Part shown: positions 22,387 through 29,861 of the stretch, piece by piece
Layout: each line of letters starts with the position of its first letter
How positions within the stretch are numbered: position 1 is the stretch's first letter
From: Parcubacteria group bacterium
GTDB lineage: Bacteria > Patescibacteriota > Minisyncoccia > Portnoybacterales > UBA2143
Assembly: GCA_002685955.1 (NCBI GenBank)
Contig: NYYU01000032.1
Span: forward strand, 1-34,452
Length of the DNA stretch: 34,452 bases
Reading direction: 5' to 3'
Notes under the pieces: generated by a model
Told to the model about the DNA's origin: nothing
What the model saw: only the letters and a program-made list of their open reading frames with translations
Database searches by the model: none
Position numbers and translations under genes: made by a program

Positions 22387-23066
22387 TAAAATTTAAGGAA
22401 GTTTCTAAAATATATCCGCCTAATTGTCCTGCTTTGGGGAATATTGATATAACTATTAATGAGAAAGAATTTGTTTCTATTGCTGGACGCTCCGGCGCAG
22501 GTAAATCTACCTTAATAAAACTTTTAATCCGAGAAGAATCGCCCAGTCAAGGGCAGATTTTTTGGGGTAAACAGGATATTGGTCAAATCCATCGTAGGGA
22601 TTTGCCGCTCTGGCGTCGTCAAATCGGCATGATTTTCCAAAATTTTAGGCTTTTGTCTAATAAGACGGCTTATGAGAATATTGCTTTTGCCATGGAAGCT
22701 GGTGGGCGGATTAAACAGGATATTGAGCGAGACGTGCCTCAGCTTTTAAGATTGGTTAATTTAACTGAACGGGCTGAACATTTTCCTGATCAGCTTTCCG
22801 GAGGAGAAAAACAACGAGTGGCTATTGCTCGGGCTTTAGCCCATCGGCCCAAGGTTTTAATTGCTGATGAGCCAACTGGTAATTTGGATTTGCTTCATAC
22901 TTGGGAAATTGTCCGACTCTTAATTAAAATTAATGAATTAGGCACCATTGTTATTTTAGCTACCCATGATCGTGAAATTATTAATGGGCTAGATAAAAGG
23001 GTAATTACTTTGGAAAAAGGCAAAGTCATTAAAGACGACGAACAAGGAAAATATATTTTATTTTAA
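22383..23066 (+). CDS. ftsE: Cell division ATP-binding protein FtsE
   Basis: ABC ATPase that with FtsX regulates peptidoglycan hydrolases at the septum. Walker A is GRSGAGKST (35-43), the signature is LSGGEKQRVAIARAL, Walker B is VLIADEPTGNLD, and the switch histidine is in ATHD. Length 227 aa is typical. It overlaps prfB and ftsX by 4 and 1 nt, so translation is probably coupled; prfB-ftsE-ftsX is an order I know from other bacteria. Confidence 0.95.
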   Translation: MIKFKEVSKIYPPNCPALGNIDITINEKEFVSIAGRSGAGKSTLIKLLIREESPSQGQIFWGKQDIGQIHRRDLPLWRRQIGMIFQNFRLLSNKTAYENIAFAMEAGGRIKQDIERDVPQLLRLVNLTERAEHFPDQLSGGEKQRVAIARALAHRPKVLIADEPTGNLDLLHTWEIVRLLIKINELGTIVILATHDREIINGLDKRVITLEKGKVIKDDEQGKYILF

Positions 23067-23974
23067 TGTTTGATACTTTTATTCGTATTGTAAAATCTGG
23101 TTGGCTAAGCTTTTGGCGAAATAAGTGGCTTTCTTCGGCTGCTATTTCTATGATGAGCTTAGCTATTTTTTCTATTACCAGCCTTTTGTTGATTAATGTT
23201 TTGATTGGTTCTTTAGTAATTAATTTGGAAAATAAGATTGATATTAGCGTCTATTTTGATTTAGAAACATCAGAAGAAGATATTTTACAAACCATGAATG
23301 AATTGGTTCAATTAAGCGAAGTGCGCAGCGTAGAATATGTTTCAACTGAAGAAGCTTTAAAAAGATTTAAGGAAAAGCATAAGGATAATCAGGTTTTAAT
23401 TCAGAGTTTAGAAGAATTAGATAGCAATCCTTTAGAAGCTAGTTTGAATGTTAAGGCTCAAACAGCGTCTCAATATGGAGCGATTGCTGATTTCTTCAGT
23501 CAGGAAAAGTATCAGCCAATTATTGATAAAATCAATTATTTAGAGAATAAGGCGGTCATTGCCAGACTATCCTTTATTACTAAAACAATTAGAAGAATTG
23601 GTTTTATAATTTTATTTGTTTTAGCCGGTTTGGCTGTTTTGGTTACTTTTAATACAATCCGTTTGACTATTTATAGTTCTCGCAAGGAAATCAAGGTAAT
23701 GAAATTAGTTGGAGCAAGCAATTGGTTTGCCCAGGGTCCTTTTATTGTTGAGGGAGCTCTTTATGGAATTATCGCCGCTTTGATTGCTTTATTGATTCTG
23801 TATCCTTCTTTATGGTATCTTTCTCCTAGGATTACCGCCTATTTGCCCGGGACTGACCTTTTCTATCTCTTCCAAGCGAATTTCATTTCTATTTTTCTGC
23901 TTCAGCTGGCCATTGGTGTTGTTTTGGGGATGGTTAGCAGTTTAGTAGCAATCAGAAGATATTTGGAGGCGTAG
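23066..23974 (+). CDS. ftsX: Cell division protein FtsX
   Basis: Membrane partner of FtsE in the ABC-type complex that transmits a signal to cell-wall hydrolases. There is an N-terminal helix (SSAAISMMSLAIFSITSLLLI), an extracellular loop containing ISVYFDLETSEEDI, and three C-terminal helices. TIRLTIYSSRKEIKVMKLVGAS, quoted here as SSRKEIKVMKLVGAS, is the hallmark of the FtsX permease core. Length 302 aa is normal. The start shares the last base of the ftsE stop codon. tRNA-Gln begins 3 nt after the stop. Confidence 0.93.
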   Translation: MFDTFIRIVKSGWLSFWRNKWLSSAAISMMSLAIFSITSLLLINVLIGSLVINLENKIDISVYFDLETSEEDILQTMNELVQLSEVRSVEYVSTEEALKRFKEKHKDNQVLIQSLEELDSNPLEASLNVKAQTASQYGAIADFFSQEKYQPIIDKINYLENKAVIARLSFITKTIRRIGFIILFVLAGLAVLVTFNTIRLTIYSSRKEIKVMKLVGASNWFAQGPFIVEGALYGIIAALIALLILYPSLWYLSPRITAYLPGTDLFYLFQANFISIFLLQLAIGVVLGMVSSLVAIRRYLEA

Positions 23975-23977
23975 AAT

Positions 23978-24051
23978 TGCCAGATCGGCTAATGGTAGGC
24001 CCCATGCCTCTGAAGCATGTTATCTAGGTTCGAATCCTAGTCTGGCAGCCA
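23978..24051 (+). tRNA. tRNA-Gln (CTG), with encoded CCA
   Basis: Acceptor TGCCAGA/TCTGGCA (the U1-A72 pair is typical of Gln), anticodon stem CATGC/GCATG with loop CTCTGAA (anticodon CTG), T arm TAGG-TTCGAAT-CCTA, discriminator G, then CCA in the DNA, unlike the other three tRNAs in the window. Confidence 0.93.
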
Positions 24052-24090
24052 ATTTGTAAAGTTTGCGTTTCCCGCCTCGCTCGGGGCTTC

Positions 24091-24130
24091 GCCACGTCAT
24101 CCGACGTGGCGCCCCGTTGGCTAACGGGGC
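24091..24130. repeat. Two tandem GC-rich hairpins after tRNA-Gln
   Basis: GCCACGTC-atcc-GACGTGGC (24091-24110) is followed at once by GCCCCGTT-ggct-AACGGGGC (24111-24130). The CTAACGGGG core also occurs before the GT4 gene at 11299. REP-like palindromes of unknown function, in an otherwise gene-free spacer. Confidence 0.8.
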
Positions 24131-24150
24131 GAATCCTGCCTTCCCAGCCA
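24130..24150 (+). pseudogene. Possible tRNA 3'-end remnant
   Basis: CGAATCCTGCCTTCCCAGCCA resembles a T-loop, T-stem, acceptor strand, discriminator G and CCA. It shares CGAATCCT and CAGCCA with the tRNA-Gln 3' end about 100 bp upstream. No matching 5' half is visible. It may be a decayed tRNA or attachment-site scar, or chance. Confidence 0.3.
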
Positions 24151-24156
24151 GGTGGT

Positions 24157-24186
24157 ATAACCCCATATTTACGGGGTTATTTTTAT
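24157..24186 (+). terminator. Intrinsic terminator upstream of the toxin-antitoxin pair
   Basis: ATAACCCC pairs with GGGGTTAT around an 8-nt loop, followed by TTTTATT. It would end transcription from the ftsX/tRNA-Gln side. Confidence 0.75.
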
Positions 24187-24240
24187 TGTCAAGTATTCTT
24201 ACTTATTAACTTGACAAGTATTCTTTACAAGGGATATAAT
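24186..24240 (+). promoter_or_regulatory. Promoter and repeated operator of the Panacea toxin-antitoxin operon
   Basis: TTGACA (24211-24216), 18-nt spacer, TATAAT (24235-24240); the ATG at 24249 is 8 nt further, so leaderless. Two direct copies of CAAGTATTCTT(T)AC start at 24190 and 24215. TTGTCAAG (24186-24193) and CTTGACAA (24210-24217) form an inverted pair covering the -35 box. This is a plausible self-repression site for the HTH antitoxin. Confidence 0.65.
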
Positions 24241-24248
24241 GAATATGT

Positions 24249-25040
24249 ATGGTTAAAGATTTATTTAAGAAAATTAAGGTGTTACGTGAAGAAAATAGTT
24301 TTTCGCAAGAGTATCTGGCAAGAGAGCTTGGTATGTCCCGTCCGACCTATATGCTGATTGAACAAGGTGAGCGCGAGCTTACTATAACTGAAGCAGAGAA
24401 GCTCGCGGCGATTTTTGATATGTCATTGGAAAATTTCCTTGTGGGGAAAGACGGAAGACTGCCCGCTGTTTCTATAAAAAAGCGTAAGATATCGAGAAAA
24501 GCAAAAGAACTAGCCATACGCATTAGTATACCCCAAGAGAAGGCTGAGAAGTTTAAACAAGTGCTTTTGTATATCATCGCAAAAATCGGCGGCAAACCGA
24601 ACATTGGGCAAACAGTCCTGTATAAACTTTTGTATTTCATAGACTTTGATTATTACGAGAAATTTGAGGAGCAGCTCGTCGGAGCTAAATATATCAAGAA
24701 TTATTACGGCCCAACTCCTGTTATGTTCACCAAAATAATGGGTGATTTAGAGCACAAAGGAAAAGTGGAAAAAATAAAAAGTAAATTTTATAAGCACGAG
24801 CAAACAAAATATCTCGTTAACCCAAACGAGCAGCTTGATCTTTCTGAACTTTCCGCGCAGGAACTTGCTCATATAGATTGGGAGCTTGATCGACTTGGAG
24901 ATTTAACGGCGACTCAGATTTCCGCGCTCTCACATATTGATACCCCGTGGAAAGTTGCTAAAAAAAGGGAAGCGCTGGAATATGAACATGTTTTCTATCG
25001 TCCCGAAGAAACTTCTGTAAAAGATTATGAAACGCTTTGA
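24249..25040 (+). CDS. HTH-Panacea (DUF4065) antitoxin
   Basis: The N-terminal XRE-type helix-turn-helix (about 8-62) shows LREENSFSQEYLARELGMSRPTY, quoted here as FSQEYLARELGMSRPTY, and EKLAAIFDMSLENFLVG. The C-terminal half (about 100-250) has the Panacea/DUF4065 pattern: LLYFIDFDYYEKFEEQLVGA, YYGPTPVMF and LGDLTATQISALSHIDTPWK. Panacea is known as an antitoxin domain that neutralises many toxin types (PanAT systems). The next gene overlaps by 14 nt and encodes a small basic protein, the expected arrangement. Codons such as GCG, CGC and CTC are frequent here and rare in neighbours. With the position just after tRNA-Gln, this suggests horizontal acquisition. Confidence 0.85.
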   Translation: MVKDLFKKIKVLREENSFSQEYLARELGMSRPTYMLIEQGERELTITEAEKLAAIFDMSLENFLVGKDGRLPAVSIKKRKISRKAKELAIRISIPQEKAEKFKQVLLYIIAKIGGKPNIGQTVLYKLLYFIDFDYYEKFEEQLVGAKYIKNYYGPTPVMFTKIMGDLEHKGKVEKIKSKFYKHEQTKYLVNPNEQLDLSELSAQELAHIDWELDRLGDLTATQISALSHIDTPWKVAKKREALEYEHVFYRPEETSVKDYETL

Positions 25041-25371
25041 TGAGCTTGATCAATTTAAGAAGGAATTCAAAAAACTTTTTAAAAAACACAAAACACTCGA
25101 TGATGATTTTAAGAAATTTAAGAAAGTGCTTTTTGTCTATCCAACGGGTATAGGTAAAAATTTTGTCATTATACATTCGTCTGGAAATATCAAGTTGGTA
25201 AAAGCACACATGGCGTGTCGTGCTCTGCGTAATAATCATTTGTTGCGCATTATTTATTCTTATTTTGAACAAGAACAACGATTTGAATTTATCGAGCTGT
25301 ATTTTAAAGGAAATAAAGAAAACGAAGATAAAAAGAGAATAAAACAATATTTACAGGGTTGTTTTTTATAG
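25027..25371 (+). CDS. Putative toxin partner of the Panacea antitoxin (RelE/ParE-like)
   Basis: A 114-aa protein rich in lysine and phenylalanine. The N-terminal helices FDELDQFKKEFKKLFKKHKT and DDDFKKFKKVL, then strands around KNFVIIHSSG, VKAHMACRALR and RIIYSYFEQEQRFEFIELYF, resemble the RelE/ParE mRNase or gyrase-toxin fold as seen in CPR type II toxins. I cannot place catalytic residues with confidence. It overlaps the antitoxin ORF by 14 nt, so the pair is translationally coupled, antitoxin first. Codon use is foreign-looking like its partner. It could belong to another toxin fold, since Panacea pairs with many. Confidence 0.65.
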   Translation: MKRFDELDQFKKEFKKLFKKHKTLDDDFKKFKKVLFVYPTGIGKNFVIIHSSGNIKLVKAHMACRALRNNHLLRIIYSYFEQEQRFEFIELYFKGNKENEDKKRIKQYLQGCFL

Positions 25372-25397
25372 ACATCAAAACTTTTTGATGATAGAAT
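25369..25397 (+). promoter_or_regulatory. Promoter for the FKBP gene, predicted leaderless or near-leaderless
   Basis: TAGACA (25369-25374), 17-nt spacer, TAGAAT (25392-25397), ATG 7 nt later at 25405. The spacer holds the palindrome ATCAAAAC-TTTTTGAT. Confidence 0.5.
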
Positions 25398-25404
25398 AGG
25401 AATA

Positions 25405-25890
25405 ATGAAAAAGATTATCCCTATAATTATTGTTCTAGTAGTTATCGCCGGAGGCATCTATTTTATCTACTGGGTTACTTCAAAAGATAAATTTGAAGGG
25501 ATTGACCTGGAAGCTGATAAGAATGAGCAGTCCCAGCAAGAACCAACTGCGCCAACCTTTGAACAGTTAGAAGCAGTAATCTTACAAGAAGGTTCTGGTC
25601 AGGCAGTTGAAAGCGGTAATACGGTATCAGTCCATTACGTGGGTGTTTTAGAAGATGGGACTAAGTTTGATTCTAGTGTGGATCGGGGCCAACCTTTTTC
25701 TTTCACCGTTGGAGGGGGTCAAGTTATTCAAGGCTGGGATTTAGGATTAGTCGGTATGAAAATAGGGGAGATTAGAAGGCTATATATCCCTTCAGAACTT
25801 GGCTATGGAGCAGCTGGAGCAGGTGGTGGAGCGATTCCAGCTAATGCCAATCTTATCTTTGAAATACAACTTTTAGAGATTAGCGCCTAA
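25405..25890 (+). CDS. Membrane-anchored FKBP-type peptidyl-prolyl isomerase
   Basis: Protein-folding enzyme expected outside the cytoplasmic membrane. An N-terminal basic/hydrophobic anchor (KKIIPIIIVLVVIAGGIYFIYWV) is followed by an acidic Q/E/P linker and an FKBP domain (about 52-161). Visible motifs are VSVHYVGVLEDGTKFDSSVD, FTVGGGQVIQGWDLGLVGMK, RRLYIPSELGYGAAG and IPANANLIFEIQLLEI. The active-site aromatic and acidic residues of FKBP12 (Y in HYVG, D in FDSS, W in GWD) are present. There is no lipobox cysteine, so the anchor is a helix rather than a lipid. It follows the toxin-antitoxin pair with its own promoter and precedes the membrane protein at 25897 by 6 nt. Confidence 0.92.
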   Translation: MKKIIPIIIVLVVIAGGIYFIYWVTSKDKFEGIDLEADKNEQSQQEPTAPTFEQLEAVILQEGSGQAVESGNTVSVHYVGVLEDGTKFDSSVDRGQPFSFTVGGGQVIQGWDLGLVGMKIGEIRRLYIPSELGYGAAGAGGGAIPANANLIFEIQLLEISA

Positions 25891-25896
25891 TCTTCC

Positions 25897-27486
25897 ATGG
25901 CTGATAAGAACAAAGGTTTACAGATCCTTATTTTAATTCTATTACTGGCTTGGTATGGACTATTTTTAATTCATAAAGTTGATTTAACCGTAGTTGATTT
26001 AGGTAGGCATGTTAAAAATGGTCAAGTAATTTTAAATGGTGATTTTGGAGTTTTAGATTCTAATTTTTACTCTTATACCCAACCTGATTATCCAGTAGTT
26101 AATCATCATTGGGGTAGTGGAGTAATTTTTTATTTTATCTGGGGAATGGCTGGTTTTGCTGGTCTTTCCCTTTTTTATCTGTTATTTAGTTTAGTTATCT
26201 TCTATTTTTTCTTTAGAATCGCTCAAAAAGAATCTAATTTTAGCATAGCTGTTTTGCTTTCAGCTTTGTTAATTCCTCTGATTGCTCAGAGAACTGAAAT
26301 TAGACCAGAAATCTTCAGCTATTTTTTCCTCGGTTTATTTTTTTGGATGCTTTGGCATTGGCAGCAAGGGAGGTTAAAAGATAAATGGTTGTTTATCTTA
26401 CCGGTTTTACAAATTATTTGGCTTAATACTCATATCTATTTTATCTTTGGTCCGGCCTTAATCGGACTTTTTTTTGTAGAAGAGTTAGGTAAATTACTAT
26501 TTCAAAAAGTAGAAATTAATGCGCTTAAAAAACAAATTCCTAAATCTTTAAAAAACTTAGGATTTGCTCTAGGTTTAACTATTATTGCCACTCTAGCTAG
26601 TCCTTTTGGTTTTAAAGGAGCAATTTATCCCTTTAATATTTTTAGGGAGTATGGGTATAAGATTATTGAGAATCAATCGGTTTGGTTTTTAGAAGGATTG
26701 AGAATTATTAGCAACCCTAATCTAAAACTCTATCAGATCGTCTTTGCAGTTTTAGTCCTCAGCTTTATTATGCTCTTGATTAGGAATGCTAAAGCTTTTT
26801 CTTTTAAATATTTTGTTTTAGCTGCTGTTTGGGGTAGTTTGGGCTGGTTGGCTATCCGTAATTTTACCGCTTTTGGTCTTTTTGCCTTGCCCATTCTTGG
26901 ATATAATCTTAAGCAAATTTTAGGTAAAAATCTTAAATTAAAATCTATTGATGTTAAACTGACTTTTGGTTTTTTAACCTTATTCATTTTAATTGTTACC
27001 TTGTTTACACATTATCAGAGATTGCCTCTTGGGGTTGTTAGAGAATTCGGTCTAGGTTTAGAACCGGGCAATAATCAATCAGCTCTTTTTTTCAAAGAGC
27101 AAGATATACAAGGACCAATTTTTAATAATTATGATATTGGTGGATATTTAATCTTTTACCTACATCCTGAGCAAAAGGTCTTTAATGATAACCGGCCCGA
27201 AGCTTATTCAGTTTCTTTTTTTGAAGATATCTATATTGCCTCTCAGAATAATCCTGAAGTTTGGCAAGCCCAGGATCAAATCCATAATTTCAATGTGATT
27301 TACTTTGCTTATCACGATGCCACGCCTTGGGCCCAGAAGTTTTTAATTGAACGGGTGACTGATGATGCTTGGGCACCAGTTTTTGCTGATGATTATGCCA
27401 TCATCTTTTTAAAAAGAAATGATTTAAACCAATCAATTATTGAAAAATACGAGATACCTAGAAATAGGTTTGGTCTTAAGAGATAA
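25897..27486 (+). CDS. Polytopic membrane protein, GT-C-like
   Basis: A 529-aa protein with around 10-11 hydrophobic helices. Early in the first outer loop it has VVDLGRHVKNGQ, followed by FYSYTQPDYPVVNHHWGSG. This acidic-residue-containing loop after helix 1 is the layout of GT-C glycosyltransferases, which use polyprenyl-phosphate sugars outside the membrane. The C-terminal soluble part (GPIFNNYDIGGYLIFYLHP, KVFNDNRPEAYS) also occurs in bacterial proteins of this kind as I remember them. It may therefore glycosylate exported proteins or glycans, but this is a topology-based guess. It is probably cotranscribed with the FKBP gene. Confidence 0.6.
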   Translation: MADKNKGLQILILILLLAWYGLFLIHKVDLTVVDLGRHVKNGQVILNGDFGVLDSNFYSYTQPDYPVVNHHWGSGVIFYFIWGMAGFAGLSLFYLLFSLVIFYFFFRIAQKESNFSIAVLLSALLIPLIAQRTEIRPEIFSYFFLGLFFWMLWHWQQGRLKDKWLFILPVLQIIWLNTHIYFIFGPALIGLFFVEELGKLLFQKVEINALKKQIPKSLKNLGFALGLTIIATLASPFGFKGAIYPFNIFREYGYKIIENQSVWFLEGLRIISNPNLKLYQIVFAVLVLSFIMLLIRNAKAFSFKYFVLAAVWGSLGWLAIRNFTAFGLFALPILGYNLKQILGKNLKLKSIDVKLTFGFLTLFILIVTLFTHYQRLPLGVVREFGLGLEPGNNQSALFFKEQDIQGPIFNNYDIGGYLIFYLHPEQKVFNDNRPEAYSVSFFEDIYIASQNNPEVWQAQDQIHNFNVIYFAYHDATPWAQKFLIERVTDDAWAPVFADDYAIIFLKRNDLNQSIIEKYEIPRNRFGLKR

Positions 27487-27494
27487 TTTCTGCT

Positions 27495-27523
27495 TTGACA
27501 GTTTTATATTTTTTTGTTATCAT
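27495..27523 (+). promoter_or_regulatory. Promoter for iscS, predicted leaderless
   Basis: TTGACA (27495-27500), 17-nt spacer, TATCAT (27518-27523). The iscS ATG (27532) is 8 nt past the -10 box. Confidence 0.7.
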
Positions 27524-27531
27524 AATATATT

Positions 27532-28707
27532 ATGGCTCAGAAACAAATTTACCTTGATCATGCTGCAACCACACCAGTCGCTCCGGCTGTTTTTAGAAAA
27601 ATGCAGCCGTATTTTAATCAGAAATATGGTAATCCTTCTAGTATTCATGGCTTGGGTCAAACTGCAGCTCAGGCAATTGAAAAGGCTCGTCAACAAATTG
27701 CTGTTTTTTTAAATTGTTTGTCTGAAGAAATTCATTTTACAGCTGGCGCGACCGAAAGTGACAACTGGATTATTTGGGGCTTGGTTGAAAAATTAAGATT
27801 CCAAGAATCAATTAATCCCCATATTATCACTTCGGCTATTGAACATAAGGCGATTTTAGAACCTTGTCAGGTTTTACTTAAAAAAGGATTAATTCGGCTT
27901 ACAATTTTACCAGTTAATAGTAATGGCTTGGTTAGTTTGGAGGATTTAAAAAAGGCAATTAAAAAGGATACTCGTTTGGTTTCAATTATGTATGCTAATA
28001 GTGAGATTGGCACTATCCAGCCAATCAGCCAAATTGGTCAGTTAATTAAAAAGCTTAATCCTAAAAGAAAACATCCAATCATTTTTCATAGTGATGCAGT
28101 TCAGGCGGCCAATTACCTTGATTGTTCAGTTGATAAATTAGGCCTAGATAGCTTGTCATTATCCGGTCATAAGGTTTACGGACCTAAAGGGGTTGGTTTA
28201 CTCTATGTTAAAAAAGGAGTTAAGCTGAGCCCACTGATTCGGGGCGGTGGTCAGGAAAAAGGCGTGAGATCTGGTACAGAAAATGTGCCTGGTATTATTG
28301 GTTTAGCTGAAGCAGTCAGTCGGATTAATCAGAATAATAAGGAACTTAAAAAATTAAGAGATAAATTAATTACCGGAGTTTTAAGGGATATTAATCAAGT
28401 AGAATTAAATGGTTCCTTTAAGGATCGTTTGCCTAATAATGCTAATTTTAGCTTCAAAGGAGCCGAAGGAGAAAGTATTGTTTTAAGTTTGTCAGCCAAA
28501 GGTGTTTTTACCTCAACCGGTTCAGCTTGCGCCAGTCATTCATTAAGTCCCTCTCATGTCATGTTGGCTCTGGGCTTATCTCACGAACAGGCCCATGCTA
28601 GTGTTCGTTTTACTCTGGGGCAACAGACAACCAGTCAAGACATAGATTATCTTTTAAAGATTTTACCGGGGATTATTGCCAGATTAAGAAAGATTTCCGG
28701 CCGATAA
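27532..28707 (+). CDS. iscS: Cysteine desulfurase (IscS/NifS family)
   Basis: PLP enzyme that takes sulfur from cysteine for Fe-S clusters and tRNA thiolation. The N-terminus YLDHAATTPVAP is diagnostic. PLP contacts include ATESDNWII and HSDAVQAA, the Schiff-base lysine is in LSGHKVYGPKG, and the persulfide cysteine is in STGSACASHSLSPSHV. Length 391 aa is normal. It is directly followed by an IscU-type scaffold. Sulfur from this enzyme would also serve the Fe-S cluster MiaB-like protein encoded at the other end of the window. Confidence 0.95.
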   Translation: MAQKQIYLDHAATTPVAPAVFRKMQPYFNQKYGNPSSIHGLGQTAAQAIEKARQQIAVFLNCLSEEIHFTAGATESDNWIIWGLVEKLRFQESINPHIITSAIEHKAILEPCQVLLKKGLIRLTILPVNSNGLVSLEDLKKAIKKDTRLVSIMYANSEIGTIQPISQIGQLIKKLNPKRKHPIIFHSDAVQAANYLDCSVDKLGLDSLSLSGHKVYGPKGVGLLYVKKGVKLSPLIRGGGQEKGVRSGTENVPGIIGLAEAVSRINQNNKELKKLRDKLITGVLRDINQVELNGSFKDRLPNNANFSFKGAEGESIVLSLSAKGVFTSTGSACASHSLSPSHVMLALGLSHEQAHASVRFTLGQQTTSQDIDYLLKILPGIIARLRKISGR

Positions 28708-28711
28708 AATT

Positions 28712-29080
28712 ATGTATAACAAAAAAGTGCTTGATCATTTTCAAAAACCCAAGAATATGGGCAAACTCAAAAACCCTGATGTGGTAGCTGAAGTGGGCAA
28801 TATGCAGTGTGGTGATATTATGAGGTTATACATTAAAGTGAAAGATGATAAGATTAAAGATATTTCATTTGAAACCATGGGCTGTGTGGCGGCTATTTCT
28901 ACATCTTCCATGATTACAGAATTGGCCAAAGGAAAAACCTTGGCTCAGGCCAGTAAGATTACTTTCCAGGATGTGGTTGGAGAATTAGGCGAACTGCCGC
29001 CGGTTAAAATGCATTGCGCTGACTTAGCCGTTAAGGCCTTAAGAAAGGCAATCAAGAAATATCAAGGGAATAAGGATTGA
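28712..29080 (+). CDS. iscU: Fe-S cluster scaffold protein (IscU/NifU N-terminal type)
   Basis: Scaffold on which IscS-derived sulfur and iron are assembled. The start YNKKVLDHFQKPKNMG is typical. The three ligand cysteines are at C33 (MQCGD), C58 (MGCVAAIS) and C102 (KMHCADLA). The first retains the following Asp as in other IscU proteins, while the usual A-P before it is replaced by M-Q. Length 122 aa is normal. It begins 4 nt after iscS. The stop codon lies within the -35 box of the rpmF promoter. Confidence 0.93.
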   Translation: MYNKKVLDHFQKPKNMGKLKNPDVVAEVGNMQCGDIMRLYIKVKDDKIKDISFETMGCVAAISTSSMITELAKGKTLAQASKITFQDVVGELGELPPVKMHCADLAVKALRKAIKKYQGNKD

Positions 29081-29104
29081 CAATAATTATTTAGTAGATA
29101 TAAT
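29077..29104 (+). promoter_or_regulatory. Promoter for rpmF-nusB-rnc, predicted leaderless
   Basis: TTGACA (29077-29082, overlapping the iscU stop), 16-nt spacer, TATAAT (29099-29104), rpmF ATG 8 nt later at 29113. Confidence 0.75.
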
Positions 29105-29112
29105 TTATTTTA

Positions 29113-29397
29113 ATGGCTACGCCCAAGCAAAGACATACTAAATCAAGAAGAAATAGGCGTCGTTCCCATCATGCTTTAACCAAGCAAGGCCTTTCAGTTT
29201 GCCCGAAATGTAAAGAACCGATTTTACCTCATCAGCTTTGCCGTAATTGCGGCGTTTATGCTGGTCGAGAAGTGGTTGATGTTTTGGCTAAGCTGACTAA
29301 GAAAGAAAAAAAGAAAAAAGTAAAAGAAATAGCTGATCAAGAAAAAGAACAAACCCAAGAAAAAGGCATGACTATGGAAGACATGTCTCAAAAGTAA
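29113..29397 (+). CDS. rpmF: 50S ribosomal protein L32 with C-terminal extension
   Basis: Large-subunit protein. MATPKQRHTKSRRNRRRSHH is the typical L32 start, and the zinc-ribbon cysteines are CPKC (30-33) and CRNC. L32 is usually about 60 aa; here a charged tail of roughly 30 residues (KKEKKKKVKEI, QEKEQTQEKG) makes it 94 aa. It leads a run with nusB, rnc and rpsP, and has its own promoter with the ATG 8 nt from the -10 box. Confidence 0.95.
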   Translation: MATPKQRHTKSRRNRRRSHHALTKQGLSVCPKCKEPILPHQLCRNCGVYAGREVVDVLAKLTKKEKKKKVKEIADQEKEQTQEKGMTMEDMSQK

Positions 29398-29418
29398 TTT
29401 TAAATTAATAATTTAAAT

Positions 29419-29856
29419 ATGGCTAATCGACATTTATCTCGTTCTATTGCTATGCAATCTTTTTACGAATGGGATTTCAAAGGCAAAAATTCAGCCCAAT
29501 TAAAAAAGATTGTTAAACGCAATCTCGAAGAATTTGGGCCGGGTTTAGAAGAAAGTGATTTTGTTTGGCAGATCATTGATGGAGTGGTTGAACATTTATC
29601 TAAATTAAATGAAGTTATTGAAAAATCCGCTCCGGAATGGCCCTTGGAACAAATTACTATTGTTGATAGAAATATCCTGCGTATTGGCCTTTACGAGCTT
29701 CTTTTTGGCAATCGCAGCGAGGTCCCGCCTAAAGTGGCTATTAATGAAGCGATTGAATTAGCCAAGACTTTTGGCGGTGAATCTTCAGGTAGATTTATTA
29801 ACGGAGTTTTAGGAACAGTTTATCGGGAAATAGGGGAACCGGGTAAAAACGAGTAA
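29419..29856 (+). CDS. nusB: Transcription antitermination factor NusB
   Basis: All-helical RNA-binding protein that with S10 binds boxA in rRNA leaders and prevents early termination. It starts [14 protein letters not shown] and has the family's second half: [36 protein letters not shown] and [10 protein letters not shown]. Length 145 aa is normal. A boxA-like TGTTCTTTGAAAA occurs in the leader of the 16S gene in this same window, a direct candidate target. It begins 21 nt after rpmF and ends 5 nt before rnc. Confidence 0.94.
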   Translation: MANRHLSRSIAMQSFYEWDFKGKNSAQLKKIVKRNLEEFGPGLEESDFVWQIIDGVVEHLSKLNEVIEKSAPEWPLEQITIVDRNILRIGLYELLFGNRSEVPPKVAINEAIELAKTFGGESSGRFINGVLGTVYREIGEPGKNE

Positions 29857-29861
29857 CTGGT

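Noticed and set aside
24106-24357. Plus-strand 83-aa ORF covering the palindromes and the Panacea promoter
   Set aside because: It runs through hairpins, a terminator and a promoter, then overlaps the antitoxin in another frame; no protein pattern.
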